Assembly (NCBI RefSeq): GCF_003957375.1
Contig: NZ_CP025473.1
Location: 2,540,001-2,604,000, forward strand
DNA length: 64,000 nt
Direction of reading: 5' to 3'
DNA from: Enterococcus mundtii
Lineage (GTDB): Bacteria; Bacillota; Bacilli; Lactobacillales; Enterococcaceae
Position numbers and translations under genes: made by a program. The notes under the pieces are model-generated. The model had not been told where the DNA came from. It searched no databases and saw nothing but the letters and a program-made list of their open reading frames with translations. Within the stretch, counting starts at the first letter, position 1; each line of letters begins with the position of its first letter. Below, one piece after another: positions 42,654-50,953 of the stretch.

Positions 42654-43236
42654 AATTTTTGCTTTTTCGTACTTGCAATCCTTCGCTTACAAATAAAGAA
42701 GGAACGGTCTGTTCGATACCTAGTAGGACAATAGTTGTTACAATCCCAGTAGCTAACCCACTAGCACCATTCATGACTAAAGAGAACAACCATGGATTCA
42801 TTCCCCATAGTGCGAAACTCCCCCAAAAAGCAACCCCAGCGACAAAATGCCAGAAATATCTGGCAGTCACACCAACGAATGTCGCTAAAATGATCGTTGA
42901 GGCCATTTTCTTACGATTGCCTTGCAGATAACTTTGTTGCATTCTTTGCGAAAAAATCCCTGCAACGCCAGCAAACGTAAACGCGATCGGATACTCGATC
43001 AACACTTGGATGACACTCAAGTAATAGACAGTCCCCATGGGAAAATGAAGGATTCCCCACAGAAAAGCCGATCCCATACCAGCTTTCCAACCCCTTCTCA
43101 AAGCAAATAAAGTTAAAGGGATTTGTCCGAGCGAGATTGCAAAACTACTACCTATTTGTAGAGGAATCATCGACAACACTAAAGATAATGCTGCGACGAT
43201 TGTTCCCTCGATCCAGACACGATGATTCTTATTCAT
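42652..43236 (-). CDS. thiT: Thiamine transporter ThiT (ECF S component)
   Basis: Substrate-binding membrane subunit that works with a shared ECF energizing module (EcfA, EcfA', EcfT, not in this window). Six hydrophobic helices, with the Trp/Tyr-rich stretch (ARYFWHFVAGVAFWGSFALWG) typical of ThiT. I start at ATG 43236, 194 residues, six bases after AAAGGAGGAAGC. The longer frame would translate that ribosome-binding site. Controlled by the TPP riboswitch directly upstream, which confirms the assignment. Confidence 0.95.
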   Translation of the reverse strand: MNKNHRVWIEGTIVAALSLVLSMIPLQIGSSFAISLGQIPLTLFALRRGWKAGMGSAFLWGILHFPMGTVYYLSVIQVLIEYPIAFTFAGVAGIFSQRMQQSYLQGNRKKMASTIILATFVGVTARYFWHFVAGVAFWGSFALWGMNPWLFSLVMNGASGLATGIVTTIVLLGIEQTVPSLFVSEGLQVRKSKN

Positions 43237-43262
43237 AAAAAAGCTTCCTCCTTTATAATTGG
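43237..43262 (-). promoter_or_regulatory. Sequestering hairpin/terminator of the thiT riboswitch (reported span: distal arm and loop)
   Basis: In minus sense GCTTCCTCCTTT and AAAGGAGGAAGC (the ribosome-binding site of thiT, complement of about 43242-43253) form a perfect 12-base-pair stem with a 15-base loop, followed by U6 and the ATG. The other arm lies at about 43269-43280. It can act as terminator and as Shine-Dalgarno trap. A competing hairpin (GAAGCTGTTTGT with ACAAACTTGCTTC, about 43272-43308) would free the ribosome-binding site. Confidence 0.75.
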
Positions 43263-43331
43263 ACATCACAAAGGAGGAAGCAAGTTTGTTTTTTTTACAA
43301 ACAGCTTCGTGCTTTCACACTAGCTATTCAT

Positions 43332-43420
43332 TCACAATTCCTACGCTCGCATAACCGAAACAGGTACGAAGGGTTTAGAATATATTCAGTCTCAGCCCAA
43401 AATGGACTCCCCTTTGTGAT
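43332..43420 (-). promoter_or_regulatory. TPP riboswitch aptamer (THI element) of thiT
   Basis: In minus sense the aptamer starts with ATCACAAAGGGGAGTCC, contains the conserved CTGAGA, then ACCCTTCG-ACCTG and a GCGTAGGAA end. The first and last bases (TCACAA/TTGTGA) pair to close helix P1. This is the TPP class. With TPP bound, the downstream sequestering stem should form and shut off thiT. Confidence 0.92.
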
Positions 43421-43446
43421 TGTAATTATTTAGTTTTTGTTTTCCT

Positions 43447-44415
43447 TTATCTTTTTGTTTCAAATAAAGGACTAACTGGTTTGTTTTCATGGATACGTTT
43501 GATTGCGTCACCCATCAAGCCACCAACGCTTACTTCGTCAATCTTATCAATTTTGCGATCTTCTGGCAAATAGATTGAATCCGTTACAACTAAGCGCTCG
43601 ATTGCAGAGTCTTCGATTCTTTGTAAAGCAGGTCCTGACAACACAGGATGTGTACATGACGCATAAACGCTCACTGCTCCAGCTTCTTTCAACGCATTGG
43701 CAGCCAATGTGATCGTTCCAGCTGTATCGATCATGTCATCGATCAAGACACACGTTTTGCCTTCTACTTGACCAATGATATTCATCACTTCTGCCACATT
43801 TGCTTTTGGACGGCGTTTATCAATGATTGCAATTGGTGCTTTTAAAAATTCAGCCAATTTACGTGCACGAGTAACACCACCATGGTCAGGTGAAACAACG
43901 ACAACATCATCGCCTTGAATCCCTTTTTCTAAGAAGTAATTCGCAATCAGTGGTGCGCCCATCAAATGGTCGACCGGAATATCAAAGAAACCTTGGATTT
44001 GGACTGCGTGCAAGTCAAGTGTCAACATTCTTGTTGCTCCAGCTTTTTGGATCATATTTGCCACTAATTTTGCAGTGATTGGTTCACGCGCGCGCGCTTT
44101 ACGGTCTTGACGTGCGTAACCGTAATACGGCATTACAACGTTGATCGTTTTGGCACTTGCACGCTTCAATGCATCAATCATGATCAACAGTTCCATCAGG
44201 TTATCATTTACCGGACTACTTGTTGATTGAATAACATATACGTGTGAACCACGGATACTTTCTTCGATATTGACCTGGATCTCACCATCACTAAATTGAG
44301 TGACGGATGATTTTCCTAATTCAACCCCAACAGCTGTAGCAATTTTTTCTGCCAATGGACGATTTGAGTTTAATGCAAATATTTTTAATCTTGGATCAAA
44401 GTAATGTTTGGACAT
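43447..44415 (-). CDS. prs: Ribose-phosphate pyrophosphokinase (PRPP synthetase)
   Basis: Makes PRPP from ribose 5-phosphate and ATP, the precursor used by hpt and sensed by PurR, both encoded in this window. 322 residues starting MSKHYFD at ATG 44415 (GGAGG five bases upstream), with [11 protein letters not shown], the catalytic [10 protein letters not shown] loop and the PRPP loop [13 protein letters not shown]. Follows glmU, the conserved glmU-prs pair. It is the canonical copy with the full regulatory residues; whether a second prs exists cannot be told. Confidence 0.96.
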   Translation of the reverse strand: MSKHYFDPRLKIFALNSNRPLAEKIATAVGVELGKSSVTQFSDGEIQVNIEESIRGSHVYVIQSTSSPVNDNLMELLIMIDALKRASAKTINVVMPYYGYARQDRKARAREPITAKLVANMIQKAGATRMLTLDLHAVQIQGFFDIPVDHLMGAPLIANYFLEKGIQGDDVVVVSPDHGGVTRARKLAEFLKAPIAIIDKRRPKANVAEVMNIIGQVEGKTCVLIDDMIDTAGTITLAANALKEAGAVSVYASCTHPVLSGPALQRIEDSAIERLVVTDSIYLPEDRKIDKIDEVSVGGLMGDAIKRIHENKPVSPLFETKR

Positions 44416-44504
44416 GAGGACCTCCGCTTTCTTTTTCACAACTCTACTACCTAATAAATACTAGTCATATTTGCCGAATAAATCAAGTGATTTTGCAAAA
44501 AGTA

Positions 44505-45878
44505 TCAATTTGAATATGGGAGTTTCTTCGCGTATCCTTCTTTATTGACTTGTCTAGCGCGTGCGATAGCCATTGCATGTTCAGGAACATCGTTAGTGAT
44601 CGTCGAACCAGCAGCGATACATGTATTTTCTGCCACTTCCACTGGCGCCACAAGATTCGCATTTGACCCAATAAAACTATGGTCACCGACTGTTGTATGA
44701 TGTTTTACTTTTCCGTCATAATTGACAAAGACGACACCACACCCCACATTGATTTCTTCACCAAGTGTTGCATCCCCGACATACGTCAAGTGACCAACTT
44801 TTGTGTTTTTGCCTATTTTCGCATTTTTCACTTCTACAAAGTTGCCGATATGGACGCCTTCTGCAATTTCTGCTTTTGGACGTAAATGGGCATACGGTCC
44901 TACATCTGCTTTACTTTTGACCAAACTGTGTTCGATCACTGAGTTTTCGATGACTACTTGGTCACCGATCTTGCTGTCAACAATACGTGAATGTGCACCA
45001 ATAAAACAATCTTCGCCAATTTCTGTTTCCCCTTGGATCTGAACGCCCGCTTCGATCACTGTATCTGAACCAATCACAACATCTGCATCAATATACGTAG
45101 TTGCAGGATCAACAAAGCTAACGCCATTGACCATATGTTTTTTGTTGATTCTTTGGCGCATCAACTCGTTTGCTTTTGCTAGTGCTATACGATCATTGAC
45201 ACCCATACACTCATCGAAATCTTCCGTCTGATACGCAGCAACTGGATTTCCAGCATCTTTCAGAATCTCAACGATGTCTGTTAAATAATACTCGCCTTGT
45301 GCATTGTCTGTTCCTACTTTATTCAATGCTTCAAATAACGCTTTGTTATCGAAACAGTAAGTTCCTGTATTGATTTCTTGAACTAACGCTTCTTCTGGCG
45401 AAGCGTCTTTTTGCTCAACGATTTTTTCGACGATTCCTACATGATCACGAATGATTCTGCCATAACCTGTCGGATCTTCTGCTTGTGCAGTCAAAATCGT
45501 GGCACTTGCATTTTTCCCTTGATGGTATTCAAACAAGTTGTTCAACGTCTCAGTTGTCAATAAAGGGGTGTCACCACTGATAACTAACGTCGTGCCTTCC
45601 TTACCTGCTAAAAATGAGGCTGCTTGTAGTACCGCATGACCCGTCCCAAGTTGTTCCGCTTGTAACGCATACTCGCTACGTTCGCCTAGCTGAGCTTTGA
45701 CTTTCTCTGCACCGTGTCCAACGATCGTCACGATTTGATCAGGGTTTGTCTCACTTACACGGTTGATGATATGTTCGACCATCGGTTTCCCAGAAACAGG
45801 GTGTAGGACCTTGTATAGTTTTGATTTCATGCGAGTACCTTTACCCGCGGCTAATATGATTGCATAACGTGCATCCAA
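44505..45878 (-). CDS. glmU: Bifunctional GlmU (uridyltransferase and acetyltransferase)
   Basis: Makes UDP-N-acetylglucosamine for the cell wall. N-terminal nucleotidyltransferase with [11 protein letters not shown] near the start, then a left-handed beta helix of hexapeptide repeats (about 250-450) carrying the acetyltransferase site. The start is TTG at 45878, eight bases after AGGAG ([12 protein letters not shown]), giving 457 residues, the family length. The longer frame adds 21 residues without homology. Confidence 0.95.
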   Translation of the reverse strand: MDARYAIILAAGKGTRMKSKLYKVLHPVSGKPMVEHIINRVSETNPDQIVTIVGHGAEKVKAQLGERSEYALQAEQLGTGHAVLQAASFLAGKEGTTLVISGDTPLLTTETLNNLFEYHQGKNASATILTAQAEDPTGYGRIIRDHVGIVEKIVEQKDASPEEALVQEINTGTYCFDNKALFEALNKVGTDNAQGEYYLTDIVEILKDAGNPVAAYQTEDFDECMGVNDRIALAKANELMRQRINKKHMVNGVSFVDPATTYIDADVVIGSDTVIEAGVQIQGETEIGEDCFIGAHSRIVDSKIGDQVVIENSVIEHSLVKSKADVGPYAHLRPKAEIAEGVHIGNFVEVKNAKIGKNTKVGHLTYVGDATLGEEINVGCGVVFVNYDGKVKHHTTVGDHSFIGSNANLVAPVEVAENTCIAAGSTITNDVPEHAMAIARARQVNKEGYAKKLPYSN

Positions 45879-45970
45879 ATGTGTCACTCCTAAATTACGA
45901 TTTATTATTTTTAGTTTAGCCCAGTCGCTCTTTTTTTTCAACTAAACGTTCATTTTAGAAACCACGACGC

Positions 45971-46006
45971 AAAAAAAGAAGAGACATCATCCATCGCCTC
46001 TTCTTT
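45971..46006 (-). terminator. purR terminator
   Basis: Nine-base-pair stem (45975-45983 with 45998-46006) followed in minus sense by U7, between purR and glmU. Confidence 0.8.
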
Positions 46007-46032
46007 TTCCATAGTACCCTGTTTTCGTTGTT

Positions 46033-46851
46033 TTATTCTTCGAAATAGTTGCCTGGTACTACAGTGATATTTTTCGTTTTTGTATCCACATCTTTGACGT
46101 AAAGTAGTGACGTGTAGTCATTGATTGCGCGATGTCCGTTGAATTTTGACTCCGCAAACACAGTGATACCGACAAGCTCAGATTCAAATTCTTCAATCAA
46201 GCTCTTCATTCCGTTCACTGTTCCGCCGCCTTTCATAAAGTCATCGACGACAAGCACGCGAGAACCACGTTTCAAACTTCTTTTTGATAGTTCCATTTTT
46301 TCGATCCGTTCAGATGAACCTGAAACATAGTTCACACTCACTGTAGAACCTTCTGTAATCTTAGAGTCACGACGAACGATGACAAACGGTGCGTTCAAGT
46401 AATAGGAAACGGCTTGAGCGATTGGCACCCCTTTTGTGGCTACAGTCATTACAGCATCGATTTTTTCTCCTAAATATTTTGAGGCAATGATTTTCCCTAC
46501 TTGACGTAATAGCTCAGGTTCTCCTAATAGATCAGATAAGTAAACATAGCCTCCAGGGAGTAAGCGGTCTTGTTCAGACAAGCGCTCAGCTAGCGATTCA
46601 ACATATTTCTTTGCTTCTTCATAGGAAATCTCGGGAATGAATAGAACACCTCCGGCTGCACCAGGGATTGTTTCAAGCGTTCCGTAACCTCTTTCTTTAA
46701 ATGTTTTTTTGATGATCCCCAAATCTTCACTGATCGAAGATTTAGCAGATTCATAACGTTCGGCAAAGCTTGTTAATGAAATCAATTCATGCGGATGATC
46801 TAATAAATACTGTGTCATATCGACAAGACGCTCACTGCGACGTACTTTCAA
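46033..46851 (-). CDS. purR: Purine operon repressor PurR
   Basis: Represses purine genes; PRPP binding relieves it. 272 residues: an N-terminal winged-helix domain (about 1-72) and a PRTase fold with the PRPP motif VLVVDDFMKGGGT (about 200). The start is TTG at 46851, eight bases after AAGGAGC (MKVRRSERL), matching PurR N-termini. Two PurBoxes lie upstream, so it probably controls itself. Stands beside glmU-prs, as in Bacillus. Confidence 0.95.
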   Translation of the reverse strand: MKVRRSERLVDMTQYLLDHPHELISLTSFAERYESAKSSISEDLGIIKKTFKERGYGTLETIPGAAGGVLFIPEISYEEAKKYVESLAERLSEQDRLLPGGYVYLSDLLGEPELLRQVGKIIASKYLGEKIDAVMTVATKGVPIAQAVSYYLNAPFVIVRRDSKITEGSTVSVNYVSGSSERIEKMELSKRSLKRGSRVLVVDDFMKGGGTVNGMKSLIEEFESELVGITVFAESKFNGHRAINDYTSLLYVKDVDTKTKNITVVPGNYFEE

Positions 46852-46891
46852 AAATTCCAGCTCCTTTTTCCAACAAATTTTATCGTGTTTC

Positions 46892-46897
46892 ATTATA
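46892..46897 (-). promoter_or_regulatory. purR -10 element
   Basis: TATAAT on the minus strand (complement of 46892-46897), 41 bases upstream of the start codon. The -35 is weak. Confidence 0.55.
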
Positions 46898-46912
46898 TAA
46901 GTTTTTTCGGGA

Positions 46913-46925
46913 AAATTCGAGCATT
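46913..46925 (-). promoter_or_regulatory. PurBox 2 (inverted) upstream of purR
   Basis: On the minus strand AATGCTCGAATTT matches the inverted PurBox (AWWGTTCGGWWWT) at 11 of 13 positions. It lies 18 bases from PurBox 1, in the opposed orientation expected for a PurR operator. Confidence 0.6.
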
Positions 46926-46943
46926 TTATCCAAAATTAAGAAA

Positions 46944-46956
46944 ATAGTTCGGTATT
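46944..46956 (-). promoter_or_regulatory. PurBox 1 upstream of purR
   Basis: On the minus strand AATACCGAACTAT fits the PurBox consensus AWWWCCGAACWWT at every position. Confidence 0.75.
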
Positions 46957-46960
46957 TATA

Positions 46961-47009
46961 AAAAAATAGGTAGCTATTTAAGACATTTGTTTGTCTCAAA
47001 TAACTACCT
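46961..47009 (-). terminator. Terminator of the zinc transporter operon
   Basis: 18-base-pair stem with a few G-U pairs (46968-46985 with 46992-47009), followed in minus sense by U7 (complement of 46961-46967). Confidence 0.85.
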
Positions 47010-47026
47010 GTTTTAAAAATAGTGAG

Positions 47027-47848
47027 CTATTTTTTCCTTCTAATCCCTAATAAAATACGTTTACTCAAGTTGACTAATAAGAATAAAAAGATAAATACTA
47101 ACGTGATAGTTGCCCCTGGAGGTGTATCCAAGTAGAATGAACTAGTCAACCCAGAAAGCATACCAATAAAACCAACGATGATACTGATCAATATGACAAT
47201 ATTGAAGCTTTTCCCTAAACGCATCCCGATTGCTGCTGGCAAAACCATAATAGCAGAAATCAACAACGCACCTGCTATCGGGATCATCACAGCGATTGCT
47301 ACCCCAGTAATGATATTGAACATCATTGACATCCAACGAACCGGCAGTCCATCGACATGAGCGGTGTCTTCATCAAAGGTCAACACGTACATCGGACGTT
47401 TGCATAAGAAAAATAAAAGACCGATCACTGCAAACAAAATACCTAGGAATAGAACTTGCGACCAAGTGATCGTCACAATCGATCCAAATAAATAAGATTG
47501 GATGCTCGTGGCAGAATTACCCCCACTCAAATTCATCAAAACTAATGCAAGCGCAAGCCCGCCTGCCATTAAGATCGCAATGGAAATCTCTGAATACGTA
47601 CGATACATCGAACGTAGGTATTCTAGAATGATTGCAGCGATAACGACTACCACCATTGTGGTCATCGTTGGATTGAGATTGAGGAAAAATCCTAAGGCTA
47701 CCCCTGCTAAAGAAACATGAGACAGTGTATCTGCCATCAACGATTGCCGACGTATCACTAAGAATACTCCTAACATCGGTGCAATTCCTGCAATAAAGAT
47801 CGCGGCAAGAAATGCCCGCCTCATGAATTCATATGAAAGCAACGCCAT
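47027..47848 (-). CDS. adcB: Zinc ABC transporter permease (AdcB/ZnuB)
   Basis: 273-residue membrane protein with eight or nine helices of the ABC-3 (metal) permease family. [21 protein letters not shown] near the N-terminus is the family signature that contacts the ATPase. It begins inside the end of adcC (28-base overlap) with GGAGG before the ATG. Last gene of adcA-adcC-adcB. Confidence 0.94.
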   Translation of the reverse strand: MALLSYEFMRRAFLAAIFIAGIAPMLGVFLVIRRQSLMADTLSHVSLAGVALGFFLNLNPTMTTMVVVVIAAIILEYLRSMYRTYSEISIAILMAGGLALALVLMNLSGGNSATSIQSYLFGSIVTITWSQVLFLGILFAVIGLLFFLCKRPMYVLTFDEDTAHVDGLPVRWMSMMFNIITGVAIAVMIPIAGALLISAIMVLPAAIGMRLGKSFNIVILISIIVGFIGMLSGLTSSFYLDTPPGATITLVFIFLFLLVNLSKRILLGIRRKK

Positions 47849-48501
47849 TGAGAATCCTCCTTTCTCACTAAACGGATTTGTCGATCCGCATATTGTTTGA
47901 TATCTTCGTGATCATGAGTGATCATCAATACAGCTTTACCGTGGTCGTGTGCGCTATGGCGCAACAAACGATAAAATTCATTTCGTGATTCTTCATCCAT
48001 TCCAGTCGTTGGTTCATCAAGTACAAATAAATCTGGATCAGTCGCAAAAATACGTGCTAAACTGATTCGCTGCTTTTGACCACCAGATAGCTCACCGATC
48101 CGACGATGACGCATATCCCACATACCAACAGATTCTAAGGCACGCTTGACATGCTCATGGTCTTTTTCGCTTAACCGTTTGAACCAACGACCTCTCGGAT
48201 ATCTGCCAGAACGTACTAATTCTAAGACTGTACTAGGAAAACCCGCATTAAAGGAAGAAACTTGTTGTGGGATGTACCCGATACTTAATTTGTCTCCATC
48301 TTGATTTTTTCCTGCAATTTTGATGGTCCCTTTAGAGGGCTTCAATAACCCCAAAGAAGCTTTGATCAATGTAGATTTTGCCGCCCCGTTTTCACCAGTC
48401 AAAATCACAAATTCACCGGCATCTACATGATAAGAAACACCTTCTAACACAGGTTCTTCATCATAATAGAAAGTAAGATCAGCTATTTCGATATAACGCA
48501 C
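47821..48501 (-). CDS. adcC: Zinc ABC transporter ATPase (AdcC/ZnuC)
   Basis: Powers zinc import. 226 residues with Walker [10 protein letters not shown], signature LSGGQKQR and Walker [16 protein letters not shown] start at 48501 behind GGGAG. Walker A has Ala where Gly is usual before Lys, a change seen in some metal ABC ATPases. Confidence 0.94.
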   Translation of the reverse strand: MRYIEIADLTFYYDEEPVLEGVSYHVDAGEFVILTGENGAAKSTLIKASLGLLKPSKGTIKIAGKNQDGDKLSIGYIPQQVSSFNAGFPSTVLELVRSGRYPRGRWFKRLSEKDHEHVKRALESVGMWDMRHRRIGELSGGQKQRISLARIFATDPDLFVLDEPTTGMDEESRNEFYRLLRHSAHDHGKAVLMITHDHEDIKQYADRQIRLVRKEDSQWRCFHMNS

Positions 48502-48519
48502 ATAGAGGACTCCCTTCCT

Positions 48520-49458
48520 TTACTTTATGCTTTCTTTTAATGCCTCTAGGTTTTTCTCCATGGTAGAAATGTAGGTTTCACCCGCTTTGATTTGTTCATT
48601 CGTCAAACTCTCAAGGGGATTAAGTACTTCAAGTTTTACACCTGTTTCCTTTGATAATGTCTCTGCTACTTTAGATGACGCATTTTCTTCAAAATAGATA
48701 ACTTCGATTTTATTTTGATCGACAAAATCTTTCAATTCAGCCAATCGACTAGGCGTAGGCTCTTGATCCGGTGAAACTCCTGAGATGGCTACTTGTTTTA
48801 GGTCGTAGCGATTTGCTAAATAAGCAAAGGCAGCATGTTGCGTCACAAACGTTCGATTGGTTGCACCTTTTAACGCCTCTGTATAGTTCTGATCTAATGC
48901 TTCTAATTTTTTGATATAAGCTGCGGCATTTTGGTCAAATGTGTCTTTTTTATCTGGATATTTCTTGCCGAGCTCTGTAGCAATCGTCTGTACTTCTTGG
49001 ATCGCTAATGTTGGATCTAACCAAACATGAGGGTCATAGGCATGGTCATGCTGATGTCCTTCTGACTCTTCGTGCTTTTCTTCATGCTCTTCTTGTGACT
49101 CTAGACGTTCAATTCCCTTAGCAGCTTCGATCATCAACGTTTGATCGGTATCGACCGTGTCTTTCAATGAGTCAACAAAAAATTCCATATCTGAACTGTT
49201 ATAAACAAAAACATCTGCATCCGCAATGGTGGCACTTTGTTTTGCACTTGGCTCAAAATCGTGGGGTTCCGTTCCTGCGGGGATCAATAATTCGACCTTC
49301 CCACTATCACCAACGACTTCTTTCGTAAATTCATACATCGGGTAAAACGTTGCGACAACGTTCAACTCATCTTGTGCCGATTCTTGGGCTGTCTGTCCAC
49401 ACGCTGTAAATAGGAAAGCTCCTATTACTAAAGATGCGGCTAATAAATATTTCTTCAT
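48520..49458 (-). CDS. adcA: Zinc-binding lipoprotein (AdcA/ZnuA)
   Basis: Captures extracellular zinc for the AdcCB importer. Lipobox LFTAC puts the lipidated Cys at residue 20. The mature protein is a cluster 9 (A-1) solute-binding protein with metal-site His in EPHDFEPS, DPHVWLDP and the later TQHAAFAYL, plus the His/Glu-rich loop (HEEKHEESEGHQHDHAYDPH) that marks zinc binders. ATG 49458 follows AAAGGAGC, 312 residues. The C-terminal ZinT-like domain of streptococcal AdcA is absent. Promoter with a Fur-family operator. Confidence 0.95.
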   Translation of the reverse strand: MKKYLLAASLVIGAFLFTACGQTAQESAQDELNVVATFYPMYEFTKEVVGDSGKVELLIPAGTEPHDFEPSAKQSATIADADVFVYNSSDMEFFVDSLKDTVDTDQTLMIEAAKGIERLESQEEHEEKHEESEGHQHDHAYDPHVWLDPTLAIQEVQTIATELGKKYPDKKDTFDQNAAAYIKKLEALDQNYTEALKGATNRTFVTQHAAFAYLANRYDLKQVAISGVSPDQEPTPSRLAELKDFVDQNKIEVIYFEENASSKVAETLSKETGVKLEVLNPLESLTNEQIKAGETYISTMEKNLEALKESIK

Positions 49459-49476
49459 ATATGCTCCTTTCAAAAC

Positions 49477-49496
49477 AAATCGTAATATTACGATTT
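49477..49496. promoter_or_regulatory. Zur-type operator of adcACB
   Basis: AAATCGTAATATTACGATTT is a perfect 20-base palindrome. It contains both TCGTAAT/ATTACGA half-sites of the Bacillus Zur box but without the single central base. It lies just downstream of the expected transcription start, where a bound repressor would block RNA polymerase. Confidence 0.8.
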
Positions 49497-49509
49497 ACCA
49501 ACGAGGATT

Positions 49510-49538
49510 AATGTACCAAATTAAAAAAAAACAGTCAA
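49510..49538 (-). promoter_or_regulatory. adcA promoter
   Basis: On the minus strand TTGACT (complement of 49533-49538), 17 bases, TACATT (complement of 49510-49515). Start of transcription near 49503, directly before the palindrome. Confidence 0.7.
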
Positions 49539-49744
49539 TAGTTTAACCTGATTTTCTGATTTAAATGCAAACTTATCCTGTAAATCGGAAAACAAATGAA
49601 TTACCCGTCATATCAACAACGAACGTAATCGTTTTCTTTCAACTTTGGTCAAAAAGTGACTGTTCAACACTATTATTTTTTTCCGATAATAATGAACGAT
49701 TGGTTGAGATTGATAACAAAAAAAGAAGGTAACGATCCTTCATC
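49539..49744. other. Intergenic stretch without recognised feature
   Basis: AT-rich DNA between the adcA promoter and repeat B. I see no gene, RNA or clear terminator in it. Confidence 0.6.
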
Positions 49745-49975
49745 CTCTAAAACGAAATAAGCGGGAATGATGTCAGGGATATTAGTCCTCTCACATCTCC
49801 TAAAACTGAATAAACGGCAGAAACAGAAGTAGCCTCTCCGGAAATAAGGCGTCATCCACAAAAATTTGAAAAACAAATTTCGTGGATGACGCCTTATTTC
49901 TCGAGGCTAAACACTTCTGTTCCGACCTCTTTTACCGCACATTTTTCGAAGCTGACTATTTCCGTCATGACATCG
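49745..49975. repeat. Partial outer repeat enclosing copy B
   Basis: Left remnant (49745-49790, AACGAAATAAGCGGGAATGA then GATGTCAGGGATATTAGTC) and right remnant (about 49938-49975, TCGAAGCTGACTATTTCCGT then CATGACATC) resemble the two ends of the repeat and are inverted to one another. They flank the intact copy B, as if one element had landed inside an older one. Confidence 0.5.
49798..49932. repeat. Palindromic intergenic repeat, copy B
   Basis: Same design as copy A: 18-base-pair hairpin AAATAAGGCGTCATCCAC (49842-49859) with 49882-49899, an almost identical loop, and outer arms GGCAGAAACAGAAGTAGCC / GGCTAAACACTTCTGTTCC. Relative to copy A one C-G pair of the stem is a T-A pair, a compensatory change. 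It lies 61 bases after the ispE stop. Confidence 0.85.
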
Positions 49976-49992
49976 TGTCTCTTTTCATGCGT

Positions 49993-50841
49993 TTATAGCG
50001 TTCTGACAAGATAAACTTCCTCACAAAAACCTTTTAATCCGTTGTAGACGCGTTGGGCTCTGGAATAGTGTTGACAAAGGGCAAAAACAGTTGGTCCACT
50101 ACCACTCATCAGGGCCGCGTCTGCACCATATTTAATCATTCGCTCTTTGATTTGATAAATGACCGGATGGCGTTTTCCTGTCACATCTTCAAGACTATTC
50201 CCCATTTTCGTCAACATTTTTTGATAATCTTGTTGTCGAAGCGCATCAGTCAACCCAGTAATATCTTGATGTTGGATTTTTTGCGTATCGATTTCTCGAA
50301 AAACAGTTCGTGTCGAAACACTCATTTTAGGTTTTACTAAGATGATCCAGCAAGAGGGCATCGCTGGCAACAATTGGACGATTTCTCCCTTTCCACCTAC
50401 GTAAGCAGTTTGGCCATAAACACAGTAAGGAACATCTGTCCCCACTTCCAAGCCGATCTCTGCTAGTTCTTCTAAGCTACAGCCTAACTCCCATAACCGA
50501 TTGATCCCTCGCAACGCTGCAGCACAATCTGTACTTCCACCACCTAGGCCAGCAGCAACAGGAATATTCTTTTTCACAACGATTTTTACGCCTTTTTTGA
50601 TTTGATATTTCTTTTTCAACAACAAAGCTGCTTGATACACATTGTTACGCTGATCTACCGGTAAAAATGCTTTATTCGTTTCAACAATGATCCGATCTTC
50701 CGATAGCTCTTCAAAGAACAAGTGATCAGCTAAATCTACACTTGACATCACCATTTCCAACTCATGATACCCATCTGGTCTTTTATATAACACATCCAAC
50801 CCTAAGTTTATCTTCGCTGGTGCTTTTTCAATCAATTCCAT
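49993..50841 (-). CDS. ispE: 4-diphosphocytidyl-2-C-methyl-D-erythritol kinase
   Basis: GHMP-family kinase of the MEP isoprenoid route. 282 residues from ATG 50841 with KAPAKINLGLDV at the N-terminus, the ATP loop PVAAGLGGGSTDCAAAL and MSGSGPTVFAL. Enterococci usually make isoprenoids by mevalonate and lack most MEP genes, yet keep this gene, so its present role is open. A start four codons upstream is possible. Candidate -10 TATGAT (complement of 50881-50886). Confidence 0.92.
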   Translation of the reverse strand: MELIEKAPAKINLGLDVLYKRPDGYHELEMVMSSVDLADHLFFEELSEDRIIVETNKAFLPVDQRNNVYQAALLLKKKYQIKKGVKIVVKKNIPVAAGLGGGSTDCAAALRGINRLWELGCSLEELAEIGLEVGTDVPYCVYGQTAYVGGKGEIVQLLPAMPSCWIILVKPKMSVSTRTVFREIDTQKIQHQDITGLTDALRQQDYQKMLTKMGNSLEDVTGKRHPVIYQIKERMIKYGADAALMSGSGPTVFALCQHYSRAQRVYNGLKGFCEEVYLVRTL

Positions 50842-50953
50842 CCTCTCACCCATTCGAAAAGTCTAAGTCGAAAGTATTCTATCATAGGGGAAAATAAAAG
50901 TATAGCTTCCACCAACATGCGTAAACACTTTCCTTACAGCTTTACAATCATTT

